NCBI RefSeq assembly: GCF_000485595.1
Contig: NW_014578001.1
Coordinates: forward strand, 1-26,107
DNA length: 26,107 bases
Source: Priapulus caudatus
Lineage: Eukaryota; Priapulida; Priapulimorpha; Priapulimorphida; Priapulidae
Direction: 5' to 3'
The notes beneath the pieces are model-generated. The model was not told the DNA's origin. It was given only the letters and a program-made list of their open reading frames with translations, and ran no database searches. Position 1 is the stretch's first letter. The number at the start of each line of letters is the position of its first letter. A program made the position numbers and the translations under genes. Positions 10,219 to 19,690 of the stretch are shown piece by piece.

Positions 10219-11620
10219 ATACCTAACCACTATCTATAACCTCATACTCATAGTCATAATTAAATAGACACGCATTTAGGTGTCTCGAACTTGTCAACCG
10301 ATGATGATGGACAGGGTCTGATTGTGATGTTTCAACCGTCAGCTTACAGAACGAAGGATTTTATTTCATAATAATATATAATTAATAAAACCCGCCTGAG
10401 GAATAACTTCCACCCTTTCTCTCTCCTTGGTTATTGATTTTTAGTTTTGACCTGACACAGGTCACTTCAGATATTATCAGCCAAATATTAACACCGTAGA
10501 TGAAGCTTTCTTTAGGTGTGTGTGCACGCGCGTGCGTGGGTGCAATGCGCCCAGACACAAAAAGACACAAGACAAATCGTTCCAGTTACACGAGTTATTT
10601 CCATACATTCCTGCATAATCAAATTATAGTCATTGAACATAACCGGTGTACATGTTCTATCACAGGGGGCGGTATAAAAAATTACCTATGCAAGAAGAAG
10701 AACAGTACACTATAGACATATTTTCAATCCAGTGGTATGTTATAATAAAAATACGACAAATCCATATTTCTTCTTGATCCCACATTTGGAAAAAAATAGT
10801 AGTTGGTCACATCCCAGCCCGATCTATTAGTCTTTCAATGTATGAGCATTTCTTGGATCTAATCAGATCCCAAAAAATATGAAGTAGATCCTACAAATAA
10901 ATCTAAATCATTATGATTAAAACTAATGGGCTATTTATTAAACTCAGTGGATATGTATTATTTAATATCAGGAATAAAATGAAAATAATATTTCTGTTTG
11001 CCCTCGTCACGCATCATACACGCATTATTACATTCCAAAGACTAAGCTAGCGGTATTTAGATGCTACTTGCATCCAGAAGGATCTTCACGCAATACTGAC
11101 ATAGGCACTACTAAATGTGTTGCCATTTCACACTACATGTTAACATGTACAGACGCGCATACCGGGTTAAAAAAACTAGATGTATCACTGGATTCCAATT
11201 GTAATGTATTGAGCATAATCTTTGTCCACTAGCAGTCACACTGCAGTTACTTCGATATGTGTTGCCCACTGTAAACTCACGCACTGGGCAGTTAACTACG
11301 ACTATCTCAAAAGTACGCTACAAAAATATATAATCAAACACGGGCGTGTAGAACCGAATTTGAAGTTCGAACGTCGAAGAATGGGTGAGCTAGCACGCGT
11401 CGACAAAAACCGGATGTCTCCGCGTCCGTGGCAACACGCTTGCAAACTGTGAAGGAGGAATGAAGGTCGGAGTTTTTTGCCAAAATCTGAAACTTGGCTG
11501 ACGGCGACGACCCCGCGTGACGGAAGCCCGGCTCGGGTCGACGCTGCGGCCGCGCCGCCGTCTCGCCGACTAATGGAATGTGCAAACGATGAATGTTGCG
11601 GGGCGGCGTTCACGTGGAGT
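10219..11620. other. AT-rich stretch and presumed 3' region of aldolase
   Basis: No gene found. 10219-11220 is AT-rich without recognisable repeats beyond short runs. 11300-11620 is the likely 3' UTR of the minus-strand aldolase. No canonical AATAAA was found close to the stop; the nearest minus-strand hexamer I saw is TTTATT at about 10934. Confidence 0.45.
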
Positions 11621-11713
11621 CTAGTAGGAGTGCTTGGGAACGAACAGCGACTGTTGCCCCGCGGCGCCGGCCGTTCCTCCAGAGTACTTGCCCAGCGACG
11701 CCAGTCCGCTCGC
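11621..11713 (-). CDS. Fructose-bisphosphate aldolase, terminal exon
   Basis: After a good acceptor (TGTTTCAG) the exon reads 30 codons and a TAG. It begins ASGLASLGKY and ends SLFVPKHSY. A short Gly/Ala-rich linker followed by a terminal Tyr is typical of animal class I aldolases, where the last Tyr (Tyr363 in rabbit muscle numbering) completes the catalytic cycle. The exon starts in phase 0, whereas the last identifiable upstream exon (12769-12907) ends in phase 2. The two cannot be joined directly in frame, so intervening coding sequence must be missing from the assembly. Confidence 0.9.
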   Translation of the reverse strand, partial: ASGLASLGKYSGGTAGAAGQQSLFVPKHSY

Positions 11714-11904
11714 CTGAAACACACCGACGCATAAATCGCTGTTGCATGTATGTAGAGAAATCGCAAAAACACATTTACTATTTCTTTAATTTTAACACAT
11801 TTTCTACTATTTCAACCTGGAAGGTGCTGCGAACGTGCTTGCCCATTTTCGATCGAATGTCGGAATCGATAGGCGACGCCAATCGACGTTCTTACATCAC
11901 TCGC

Positions 11905-12040
11905 GATAGATGGCGTTGTGAGCACGTACACACTTGTTGATAGATGGCGCTGTGAGCACGCACACACTTGTTGATAGATGGCGTTGTGAGCACGTACACA
12001 CTTGTTGATAGATGGCGTTGTGAGCACGCACACACTTGTG
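11905..12040. repeat. 34-bp minisatellite, four copies, each with a CTCF-like core
   Basis: Copies start at 11905, 11939, 11973 and 12007. Each reads GATAGATGGCG(T/C)TGTGAGCACG followed by a CACACTTGTT tail. Divergence is only one or two bases per copy, so the array is young. It lies in the aldolase gene where central coding exons are expected. Confidence 0.92.
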
Positions 12041-12099
12041 CTACCCGAAAATTGCAGTAATTGCAGTTTTCTGTCAATTATCAGAGCGCTGTGCAGTGT

Positions 12100-12238
12100 G
12101 GGGACCCCACCCCAGCCAACCACGCCCCTCCCCAGCCAACCACGCCGCTCCCCAGCCAACCATGCCCCACCCCAGCCAACCACGCCCCACCCCAGTCAAC
12201 CACGCCCCACCCCACGCCAACCACTCGCCCCACCCCAN
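12100..12238. repeat. 21-bp minisatellite ending at a gap N
   Basis: Repeats of CCCCAGCCAACCACGCCCC(TC/AC) run up to the N at 12238. The Pro/Asn-rich and Gly/Trp-rich open frames through it are repeat artefacts. Confidence 0.9.
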
Positions 12239-12240
12239 GC

Positions 12241-12389
12241 CCGCGTCAACAACACGCAACCCTCGCCGTCAACAACACGCAACCCTCGCCGTCAACAACA
12301 CGCAACCCTCGCCGTCAACAACACGCAACCCTCGCCGTCAACAACACGCAACCCTCGCCGTCAACAACACGCAACCCTCGCCGTCGCCC
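12241..12389. repeat. 23-bp minisatellite, six copies
   Basis: About six near-identical copies of CGTCAACAACACGCAACCCT plus CGC directly follow the N. The unit differs from the array on the other side of the gap. Confidence 0.92.
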
Positions 12390-12450
12390 TTCACCCTCTT
12401 TACACACGTTCGCAGTTCCCTCGGAAAGTACAAACCTGTCACATGGGCCG

Positions 12451-12585
12451 GGGTTGCCACCTCCCCCATCCCAGGGCTGCGACCTACCTCGTCCCTGGGG
12501 CCGTGACCTCCCTCCTCCCTGGGTTGCAACTTCCTTTACGGCCCCGGACTGCGATCTTCCTACCCACTGGGGTTGTGACCGCTCC
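12451..12585. repeat. Degenerate 24-bp repeat, about five and a half copies
   Basis: Units start at 12451, 12474, 12498, 12522, 12546 and 12570 with the core GGG(T/C)TG(C/T)GACCT.CCT. The period of 24 keeps one minus-strand frame open with an eight-residue periodicity, but I see no sign of a gene. Confidence 0.75.
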
Positions 12586-12768
12586 ATAGACATACCTCGC
12601 AACCTCCGCCCAATTCCAGGTCACATTCCCCACCCTCGCGCCGCACCCCTCGCCCCTGGCGATCGACCTGTCCCACACGATTGTAGTGCCAGGGTGTGGG
12701 CAGCATCACTACCTTCTCACAGCGTTCGATCGTGATCTGCCCTATCCCCCCTCTACCACGCTGCATAC

Positions 12769-15208
12769 CTGGCAAGCACGTTGGCGTTCTCCATGATGGA
12801 GAGTGCGGACGGACAGCCAGGACCGATCTTCAGCACGCAGCGCCACTTCGCAAACTGCACGCCGTCTTTCTTGTACTGAGCGCACCTCTCCGCGAGTCCG
12901 TCCAGACCTGCGTGCGAGCGCGCGAGATTACAACCATGTCACATGCAATAGTATTAATAACACAAGTGCTACGTCCACATGAAGCTTACTACCGTGTCAC
13001 GCGCGATGTTTCGTAGATTATTGTGAAGTTGGACAGGTAAGTTCAGGTGTGTGAAGTTAGCAACGTATGTTCAGGTGAGTGGAGGCGTGTGAAGTTACAA
13101 TGGCAGCTACGCGAGATCCCCCAAGGATTGGTCGAGCACACGAGGCAAGCCCACACGAGGCAAGCCCCCGGTAAGGATTGGTCGAGCACACGAGGCAAGC
13201 CCACACGAGGCAAGCCCCCGGTAAGGATTGGTCGAGCACACGAGGCAAGCCCCCGGTAAGGATTGGTCGAGCACACGAGGCAAGCCCCCATTGCCCGCCG
13301 CCGCGCCGCGGCGCGGGGCCGGCCGCCGGCCGCGCGCTGGAGCCAACGAGGCAAGCCCGTAGAGGGATTGGTCGCGGAGCACACGCAGGCAAGCCTTGGA
13401 TAAGATTTGGTCGAGCACATTGAGCGCAAGCCCCCGCGTAAGGATTGCGTGCGAGCAACGAGCAAGCCCCCGGTAAAGCGATGCCGAGCACACGAGGCCA
13501 AGGACGCCCCTGGTAAGGATGCCGTCGATCCACATGAGGCAAGCCCGCCGGTAAGGATTGGTGCGAGACACACGAGGAAGCGCGTAAGGGAAATTTTTGG
13601 GTCAGAGCCACATGATTGGCAAGCACCGCCGTAAGTGATGCCGCTCGCAGCCACACGCAGGCAAAGCCCCCCGCGTACAGCGATTGGTCTGAGCACATCG
13701 AGGCAAGCCCGGTAAGCGAAGGTTGGTCGCCAGCACACGAGGCAAGGCCCCCGGTTATGGCATTGGTGGGAGCACAGAGGGCCAAGCCCCGGTAATGGAT
13801 TGGTCGAGCCACACGCAGGCAAGGCCTCTCCAGTAAGGCATTATGGTCGAGCCACACGAGGCAGCCCCAGTAACGGTCCCCCCCCCCCCCTCTCCGCGTG
13901 CCGTGGATGCGTCGACGCGAGCGCGGCGTACCTTGCGTGGTTCCCTCCCCGTCGGTTCCCAGCAGCGGCACGACGCCCTTGTCGACCTTGATGCCGGGGA
14001 TGATGCCACGCTTCTTGATGTAGTCAGCGAAGGTGACCCCTGCAGAAAACAGTGCGGGCCAACGCCTCGCGTAAACGTCAAGCTCCTCGCGAACACAACC
14101 GAACGTAGCAACGACATTTCTTACAACGAATATCGTCTATAGCATCGTTTAGCATCATAAAGTATACTATAGTATCGTCTATAGCTATAGCGTAGATAAG
14201 CCCTCCCTGTGAAAACATCGATAACTGACACTCTTTGGAAGGGTGCATAGTTCGCTCACAGTAATTAGGTCTAGACTGGTAGCATTCTCTTTGTGAAAAT
14301 GTATAAGGCAATGTCTCTGCGAGAAAAGATACTTCTAGCTAGTAGCTTGTTCGTGAAAACCTATATATAGCCAGCACTCTGTGCTGTGAAAAGGTCACGT
14401 ATAGCTAGCTCTCTCAACCAGGGCGAGGGGCACGGCCCATGTTCGAGTCGACTCTCGTGTAGTGTTGTAAAACCACAGTCCCATATTGTGACATAGAGAT
14501 CCTGGACCACCACCACGCCACCCATCCCCGTTCCGACAGCGCACGCCGGCACCGTCTCGTGGAACAGGATCACTCCCGAGATGCTGTCGTTCATCACCTC
14601 AGGGCAAGTGAACAACAGCTGGCGGTACTGCCGGCGGTTCTCCTCGTTGTTCTCTGCTCCGATGTTCGCGAACCTCTTCCCCATCGTTCCTGCGGGCGAC
14701 AAACGACACGAGCGCTCGTTAAACACGTGTTTCGGTAGATGGCGCCATGCGTACAGGCACCGGGATGTGGAAGCATGGTTAGGGGATTGACGAGGCTGAT
14801 GTTGCGACAATGCACGCTCGCCGAATACATTAGGCGCCTCAATAGATGGCGCCACGCGTACAGGTGCCGGGATGCAAAACAAACCAGGGTTCGATTATTA
14901 GTGAGACAAATGTGGAGCACAAGCAACACACAATCGGTAAACACACCTCACAAGCGTCCGAAGATGGAGACACGTGAGCAGAAACAGTTATGAAAACCAT
15001 AACGTATTTACGTTTCCGACTACAGGCCCCTAGAACTTCACCTTACTGTAAAACCCCGAGGATTTCGCGCGCGTACCTGGGCGACAGCGGGCGTGGCTCG
15101 CTTACCTGTAGACTCGTCAGCAGCCAGGATTCCCTTTCCAGGTGCGACGATGGCGTTGGCGACGCGCGACAACTCGGCCTTGCTCTCCGTTGTCAGAAAG
15201 TTTGCCAT
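12769..15208 (-). CDS. Fructose-bisphosphate aldolase (class I), exons 1-4; central part missing
   Basis: Glycolytic enzyme splitting fructose-1,6-bisphosphate into glyceraldehyde-3-phosphate and dihydroxyacetone phosphate in the cytosol. Four minus-strand exons with good splice sites: 15106-15208 (ATG in a good context; [10 protein letters not shown] to GILAADEST), 14553-14689 ([20 protein letters not shown] to GVILFHET), 13932-14039 ([20 protein letters not shown] to GTDGEGTTQ) and 12769-12907 ([26 protein letters not shown] to ANVLA). Visible active-site elements are the Asp of LAADES (Asp33, rabbit numbering), Lys107 (GIKVDK) and Lys146 (KWRCVLK). Two parts are absent. About seven residues (YQK-type motif) are missing between exons 2 and 3, whose phases (0 and 1) also disagree. 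About 160 residues after ANVLA are missing, including Schiff-base Lys229. The terminal exon lies at 11621-11713. Splice sites and frames are otherwise intact, so an assembly defect is likelier than a pseudogene. Confidence 0.93.
13125..13880. repeat. 35/50-bp minisatellite in aldolase intron, later copies indel-ridden
   Basis: Units begin GGATTGGTCGAGCACACG and end CAAGCCCCCGGTAA. The first starts are at 13125, 13175, 13225 and 13260 (units of 50, 50 and 35 bp; the long form has an inner duplicate of ACGAGGCAAGCCC). These copies are identical. From about 13290 on, copies carry many single-base insertions and losses, with a GC-rich interruption at 13290-13332. Both strands show long repeat-derived open frames that are not genes. 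Confidence 0.9.
14120..14415. repeat. Degenerate repeat in aldolase intron 2
   Basis: The words CTCT.TGTGAAAA and TATAGCTAGC recur at irregular spacing (for example around 14208, 14290, 14352 and 14390), preceded by TATCGTCTATAGC motifs. This is where a small coding exon would be expected, and none is visible. Confidence 0.5.
14736..14874 (+). repeat. Pair of 32-bp direct repeats with CTCF-like cores
   Basis: TAGATGGCGCCATGCGTACA at 14736 and TAGATGGCGCCACGCGTACA at 14843, each continuing to CCGGGATG, differ at 3 of 32 positions and lie 107 bp apart in aldolase intron 1. Confidence 0.8.
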
Positions 15209-15223
15209 AGTGTTGGAAGAGAG
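15209..15223 (-). other. 5' UTR part of the first coding aldolase exon, with its acceptor
   Basis: A pyrimidine-rich run ending GACTGCGCAG precedes 15 bases and then the ATG at 15208. This suggests the coding exon is preceded by an intron and a non-coding first exon, as is common in animal aldolase genes. Confidence 0.55.
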
Positions 15224-16539
15224 CTGCGCAGTCACAGAGAGAAACACAGATGATAAGTATTCTACGAGCCGGACTCCATTAACTTGAGCAAGCTTGATGA
15301 ACTCTATATGGTTTATTAAACTCATTTATTACGTGCAGCAAAAGCAAGGAATCGAGTGCTTCGTGGAACCAATAACCAGTCCAAAAATTTCAGGAAACAA
15401 TTCACAACTGGAGTAACAGGAATTACCCCTAAAGGATCTCTATTCTCTTAACCTCTACATTAACTTAATTAACTTTAATTGTGAATTTTTTCACGATTGT
15501 CATCACAGGTGAAAAATATTCAGGAGTGAGGGTCCATGCATGCAAGCTCTTCTGTAAACCCATACAAAATAACCTTGAGTTTTATACTATATTTCCTACA
15601 CAACCATTTGCGCAAAACCTAACCCGATAGGTCGCCATTTCAAGTTCACACTGCACGCATATCTACATGTGAACATGTACACGCGCTCGGGGGCATTGGT
15701 GCACGCGTGCACTGCATACGCTAGATGAAGGCACCAGTCTAAATATCGGTCAGGGATGAGCAAACACACTGATATGGTGAGCCTGAATAAAAGCTACAGT
15801 GTGCAAACAAATGCAAATGGTAGTCATATGCACCAACAGCTGACACACTTGACCTTAATTGTCCTCTAGGATCTCACCGACATTTTCCTATAATTTCGTG
15901 GCACAAGAACTACTGCGTAATAATTGTCCCTAAGTGCTCTGAAATGCAGAGACAGGTAATAGCAATGCTGACCCACTCACTGCCACTGTCGCAACCAGAC
16001 AGTCTAGTAGTAGTATAAATACCATGCACCATCCGATCGCGATACAATCACATCGCATGGTTGAGAGCTCTCGTAACCTAATGTGTAGTGATAATGGCTT
16101 CGATTGAATTATCAAACACCTAGGCTATAGTGTAATATGTTAGTTAGTGTGTACAGTAATGGCATACAGTGATACATCTAAGACTAGACCTAGCATAAGT
16201 TGCAACTTCTACTTCTAGTTACAATAACTGTAGCTCTACCGTTACGTGTAGCCCCTTTGCTCCCGCTACAGGCCCCGTACTTCCCTGTAGCGGGGGCGAA
16301 GGGGCTACACCGGTAGAGCTACAATATCCATAAGTACATGTAACGACTAACCCATGTACGTACGTAACCCATGCAGTTGTGGTCATTTTTAGGTACAACT
16401 AGTGAACTACCACTACCACCCAAACAGGGCATGGGCATCAACCATCTGCTAGTAGAACGTGGTAAAGTAAAGCTATTCGAGCAAAATATTTGCCTTTAGT
16501 AATACGTCCAAACGTTGTAAATATATAACGATACCTTAC
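15224..16539 (-). other. Presumed 5' UTR intron of aldolase
   Basis: It runs from the donor CAA|GTAAGG at 16540/16539 to the acceptor at 15224. It holds the 16230-16323 hairpin and otherwise no recognisable feature; a short minus-strand open frame at 15930-16115 has no support. Confidence 0.4.
16230..16323. repeat. Long hairpin (about 38-bp imperfect stem, 11-nt loop)
   Basis: The left arm from TGTAGCTCTACCG through TGTAGCCCCTTTGC to CGCTACAGG pairs with the right arm CCTGTAGCG, GCGAAGGGGCTACA, CGGTAGAGCTACA. There are a few mismatches. The loop is about 16273-16283. It may be a tiny foldback element or a transcribed hairpin. Confidence 0.75.
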
Positions 16540-16690
16540 TTGAGAGTCAACGACGAGAAAGATGCGAACCGATGGAGTATCCGGGGGCAAAGAGAGGGAA
16601 GGACTGTGGGACACAGCTCTAGAGCATGACCGCCGGGGTGTGAGAAGTGCGCGCCCCGCGATTGGTCGAGCTGACCAGGGTCAAAGGTCA
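16540..16690 (-). promoter_or_regulatory. Candidate aldolase promoter and non-coding first exon
   Basis: On the minus strand GACCAATCG gives a CCAAT box (16661-16665). Just upstream lies a direct repeat of nuclear-receptor half-sites with one-base spacing (GGGTCA A AGGTCA on the plus strand, 16678-16690), a DR1 element of the kind bound by HNF4/RXR/COUP-TF proteins. The stretch is CpG-rich and ends at the strong donor GTAAGG (16539). The transcription start and the link to aldolase 1.3 kb downstream are inferred. Confidence 0.45.
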
Positions 16691-16840
16691 GGGTTGTTTA
16701 CGAGTCTGTTTGCCAGTCGCGTACAGTCACAGGCTAGCAGACGATCGGTACGTTCGCGCCCCAGGACATTAATTCTCACATCTTCTTTTCGTTTTTTGGT
16801 TAGGCTGATTAGATGTGCTTAAACGCTGTACAATTCCCTG

Positions 16841-16845
<5 letters not shown>

Positions 16846-16884
<39 letters not shown>

Positions 16885-16965
16885 GTGTCGTGCGCTGTGT
16901 GTTGTGTGTGCTGCACGTGCGTGCGTGCGCGCGCGCGTTTGTGAGTGCGTGTGTGTGTGCAACAG
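16846..16965. repeat. (TA)n-(TG)n compound microsatellite
   Basis: TATATA passes into (TG)n, then irregular TGTG/CGTGCG repeats. 16966-17410 contains no supported gene. Confidence 0.9.
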
Positions 16966-17410
16966 GAGTGAACAAATACTAAGTTGTTTGTTTTACATGA
17001 TAGCAAGAGTACATAATAAAGATATCTATTATGTATACTCTTGATGATAGTGATAGTATTGTATTAAAAGGTCACGTAAACAGCTTACGGTCTTGAATAT
17101 ATCGTCACGAGTCTATCCATATATTGATAGATTCCTGATATCGTGTATAGACAGTAAGTTTTTTTTGCTTCATATGACTCTGTGACCAATAGTAGCGATT
17201 GCACCAACAAACATCACCCGTCTGTGGTTGAGCGGTTGAAGAACTCTTGAGTTACTCAGTACACGAATTTCTGTAGTCGTCGTAGTACTAGTAGTTGTAG
17301 CATTAGCAGCAGCAGCAGTACTCCGAGCCGACGCACACCCCAGTAATGGATAAAACCGCACCATCAGATTAACAAAGCGGAGTTATAACGTCTGCATTTG
17401 CGGACTACAA

Positions 17411-17426
17411 CAGCAGCAGTAGTAGT

Positions 17427-17500
<74 letters not shown>

Positions 17501-17505
17501 CAGCA
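17411..17505. repeat. (CAG)n tract bordered by TAG triplets on both sides
   Basis: (CAG)3, (TAG)3, more than twenty CAG units, (TAG)3, then CAGCA. The Leu run read on the minus strand is a repeat artefact. Confidence 0.95.
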
Positions 17506-17603
17506 AGTAAGAAATTATGTTTTGACAGCACGAAAAGACAATAAACACCAACAGTCGTGACTCGTTTTCACACATCTTCACCGACGATGATGATGACACA
17601 GGC

Positions 17604-17609
17604 TTTATT
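17604..17609 (-). terminator. Isolated minus-strand AATAAA
   Basis: Plus-strand TTTATT in GGCTTTATTGC. It could serve a minus-strand transcript, but no gene can be tied to it. A similar hexamer lies at about 19720. Confidence 0.15.
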
Positions 17610-17730
17610 GCATAGGTACTTCATGCGATATAACACCACGAGCGTTTACACCTCGACACTCTCGCGCACACCTATGTCGCCCGCGCAACCAGCTTCCAAC
17701 ATGTCCGGCCGCTCGCGATCCTTCGCATGC

Positions 17731-17746
17731 GGTTACCATGGCAACC
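17731..17746. promoter_or_regulatory. Perfect X-box (RFX) motif
   Basis: GGTTACCATGGCAACC matches the RFX consensus GTNRCC-N2-RGYAAC on both halves. RFX factors drive ciliary genes in animals. No start site is visible nearby. Confidence 0.5.
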
Positions 17747-17844
17747 GATAGAACTCAAAGTGACGCCACGGGGTGAGAAACCCGCACCCTAGCCTCATCG
17801 TTGTTACACACGCGGCGTGGTTTACATGACTAGCAAGAATCAGA

Positions 17845-17892
17845 CACCAGGTGGCGCTGCGGTAACCAACAGTGATGCCCGCTAGGTGGCGG
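17845..17892 (+). promoter_or_regulatory. Two tandem CTCF-like motifs
   Basis: CACCAGGTGGCGCTG (17845-17859) and CCCGCTAGGTGGCGG (17878-17892) have the same orientation, 33 bp apart. Both fit the animal CTCF core closely. Confidence 0.5.
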
Positions 17893-18448
17893 GTCGTACG
17901 TGCGTACATACGATCGACATGTTTTTACGAGTAACCGCCTGCGTCGCTCCGCTCTCCGGGTGACAAACTCGCTGACTGAGCTGCATGAAAACTACAGAGT
18001 TTCTCACGTTTAATAACATTAACAATAGGATGGGACGCGTCATCACGACTCCACCCCACCCCCTGGAGATCATCCGAGGGAGGGGGTGGGGCGGACGAGT
18101 CCACCTCGCCCATCCCCCTAATTAAGGGTGTGATCAAGCCCGACCTTTTCCCACCCATGTCCGCTAAACACTGCGGGAAAACCACTCACACCGTTCCACG
18201 TATCGGTACAATCTGGTGCAAGCTTCACCCCCTCCCTCCCCCAACCACCACCCATCCCACCCCAACCCACAATTTACTTGTTTACTGAACTTCCCAATGC
18301 TCTGCCTGCCCTACTCTACTATGATGGCAGACCCTCGGACTGCCCATACTCGCGCATGCCCAGTGCAAGCATAGCGTCTCCGGCACATACAGGGAGGGTA
18401 GCAAGCGCTATAAGGCGCATATGTGCATGCATATAGCAAGCAGCACAC
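17893..18448. other. Unassigned stretch
   Basis: GC-mixed sequence with a pyrimidine-rich run of CCCTCCC/CCACCC at about 18227-18275. No gene supported. Confidence 0.45.
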
Positions 18449-18565
18449 ACACACGCACACGCGCGCGCACGCACATACACACGATGACACACGCACACAC
18501 GCGCGCGCACGCACATACACACGATGCCACGAGCGTTGATGCGCGAACCGGGTTGCCGTGACAAC
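18449..18565. repeat. Duplicated CA/CG microsatellite segment and adjoining X-box-like site
   Basis: The phrase CGCACGCACATACACACGAT occurs twice (near 18467 and 18507). GGTTGCCGTGACAAC at 18551-18565 resembles an RFX X-box. Confidence 0.6.
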
Positions 18566-18754
18566 GGATATGACGCGTCGACGAGCTTTCGCGCACGCGC
18601 ACACAATGTACGACAGTAAGGACACCACGGCCGACGCGGTGCGCCGCCTGTCGGACGCACGCTGCACACATACCGCACATGACCCGCGCATGCAACCAGG
18701 CGGAGTTACTGATGAGCTCATACACGGACACGCAACGCGGGCCTTACCTATATA

Positions 18755-18889
18755 CGTATATATATATATACTGTATATATATATAACGCAATGCAACCGA
18801 AAAAACGACAACAGAAACTTGAGCAAAAACTTAACACAGTCGTCGAGACGGACTGGGAAGGCCAGAGTGCGTGACGGCGACATGGCTCA

Positions 18890-18920
<31 letters not shown>

Positions 18921-18925
18921 TCGTC
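18755..18925. repeat. (TA)n tracts and (ACGC)n microsatellite
   Basis: TATATA runs flank CTG at 18758-18785. (ACGC)n occupies about 18890-18921. 18926-19500 shows no gene. Confidence 0.85.
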
Positions 18926-19504
18926 ACACACGATAGTGAACACTTGTGCGCTATAGGCGGTTCACCTTGTGACCAAACTTACGTGAGGTGTGCGCGCGCG
19001 GGAAGGGTAGGGTAGGGAGGAGAAATGCCGCTCCTATGCCTTCCCTACTAAACAACTAACATTCTGCGAGCTGCTGCGCATGCGCACTCGACTAAAGGAT
19101 GCGTTCTTTGCGCGCGCGGGCACAAAAAAATCCAGAAATACAAAAATTAAACGTTTCATCTTAGTCAACAATTAGTTTACAATCGATCCGGAATACCACG
19201 GTACGAACGCAGCCAGGCCAGAGTTAATCAATAACCCCCACCCCCCACGACGACATTCTCTTACGTAGACAACCAACCCTGCGACCTACGCTGACCTTCA
19301 GGGTTGACCCTGACCCGGCGGATAGGTATGATTTCAGACGACGTCCACTATGCGATGGTGTGACACACAACGATACGTTCACTGCCTGCGACATGCAGAG
19401 AACCGACATGGTAGCACGCGGTGACCGGCGCATGCGCAGTAGCTACCGCCGCACCGCTGTGCTACGTACGTAATTATACACACAGAATAGACGACGAGGA
19501 CGCG

Positions 19505-19690
19505 TAGATAACCCTTTGCCGTACGTACACACGCACGCACACACAGACGCGCGCACACACAGATGCACGCACACACACGCACACACGCACATACACGCAC
19601 ACACACACACGCACACACACACACACACGCACGCACACACATACACGCACGCACACACACACGCTCGTACGCACACACACACATACGCGT
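19505..19690. repeat. (CA)n/(CGCA)n microsatellite
   Basis: Irregular CACACG, CACGCA and CATACA repeats. A short (TAG)n run lies at 19778-19793. 19800-20325 contains nothing I can support apart from a CTCF-like site at 20124-20140 (AAGTGGCGCCACCTACC, matching on both strands). Confidence 0.92.

Noticed and set aside
11302-11772. Minus-strand 156-codon open frame overlapping the aldolase terminal exon
   Set aside because: It is in a different frame from the aldolase exon and extends into the presumed 3' UTR without any features.
12002-12735. Pro/Asn-rich protein (PSPSTTRNPRRQQHATLAV repeats)
   Set aside because: It is produced by the 21-bp and 23-bp minisatellites and crosses an assembly N; no start context or splice signals.
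13125-13880. CRISPR array
   Set aside because: The repeats are contiguous without unique spacers, and the sequence is from an animal nuclear genome.
13043-13971. Long minus-strand open frames (up to about 300 codons) across the minisatellite
   Set aside because: They are periodic products of the tandem unit ([13 protein letters not shown]-type repeats), continue over aldolase exon 3 in part, and have no family features.
17221-17300. A-box-like GGTTGAGCGGTTGAAG suggesting a tRNA or tRNA-derived SINE
   Set aside because: No B-box follows at a suitable distance and no cloverleaf can be drawn.
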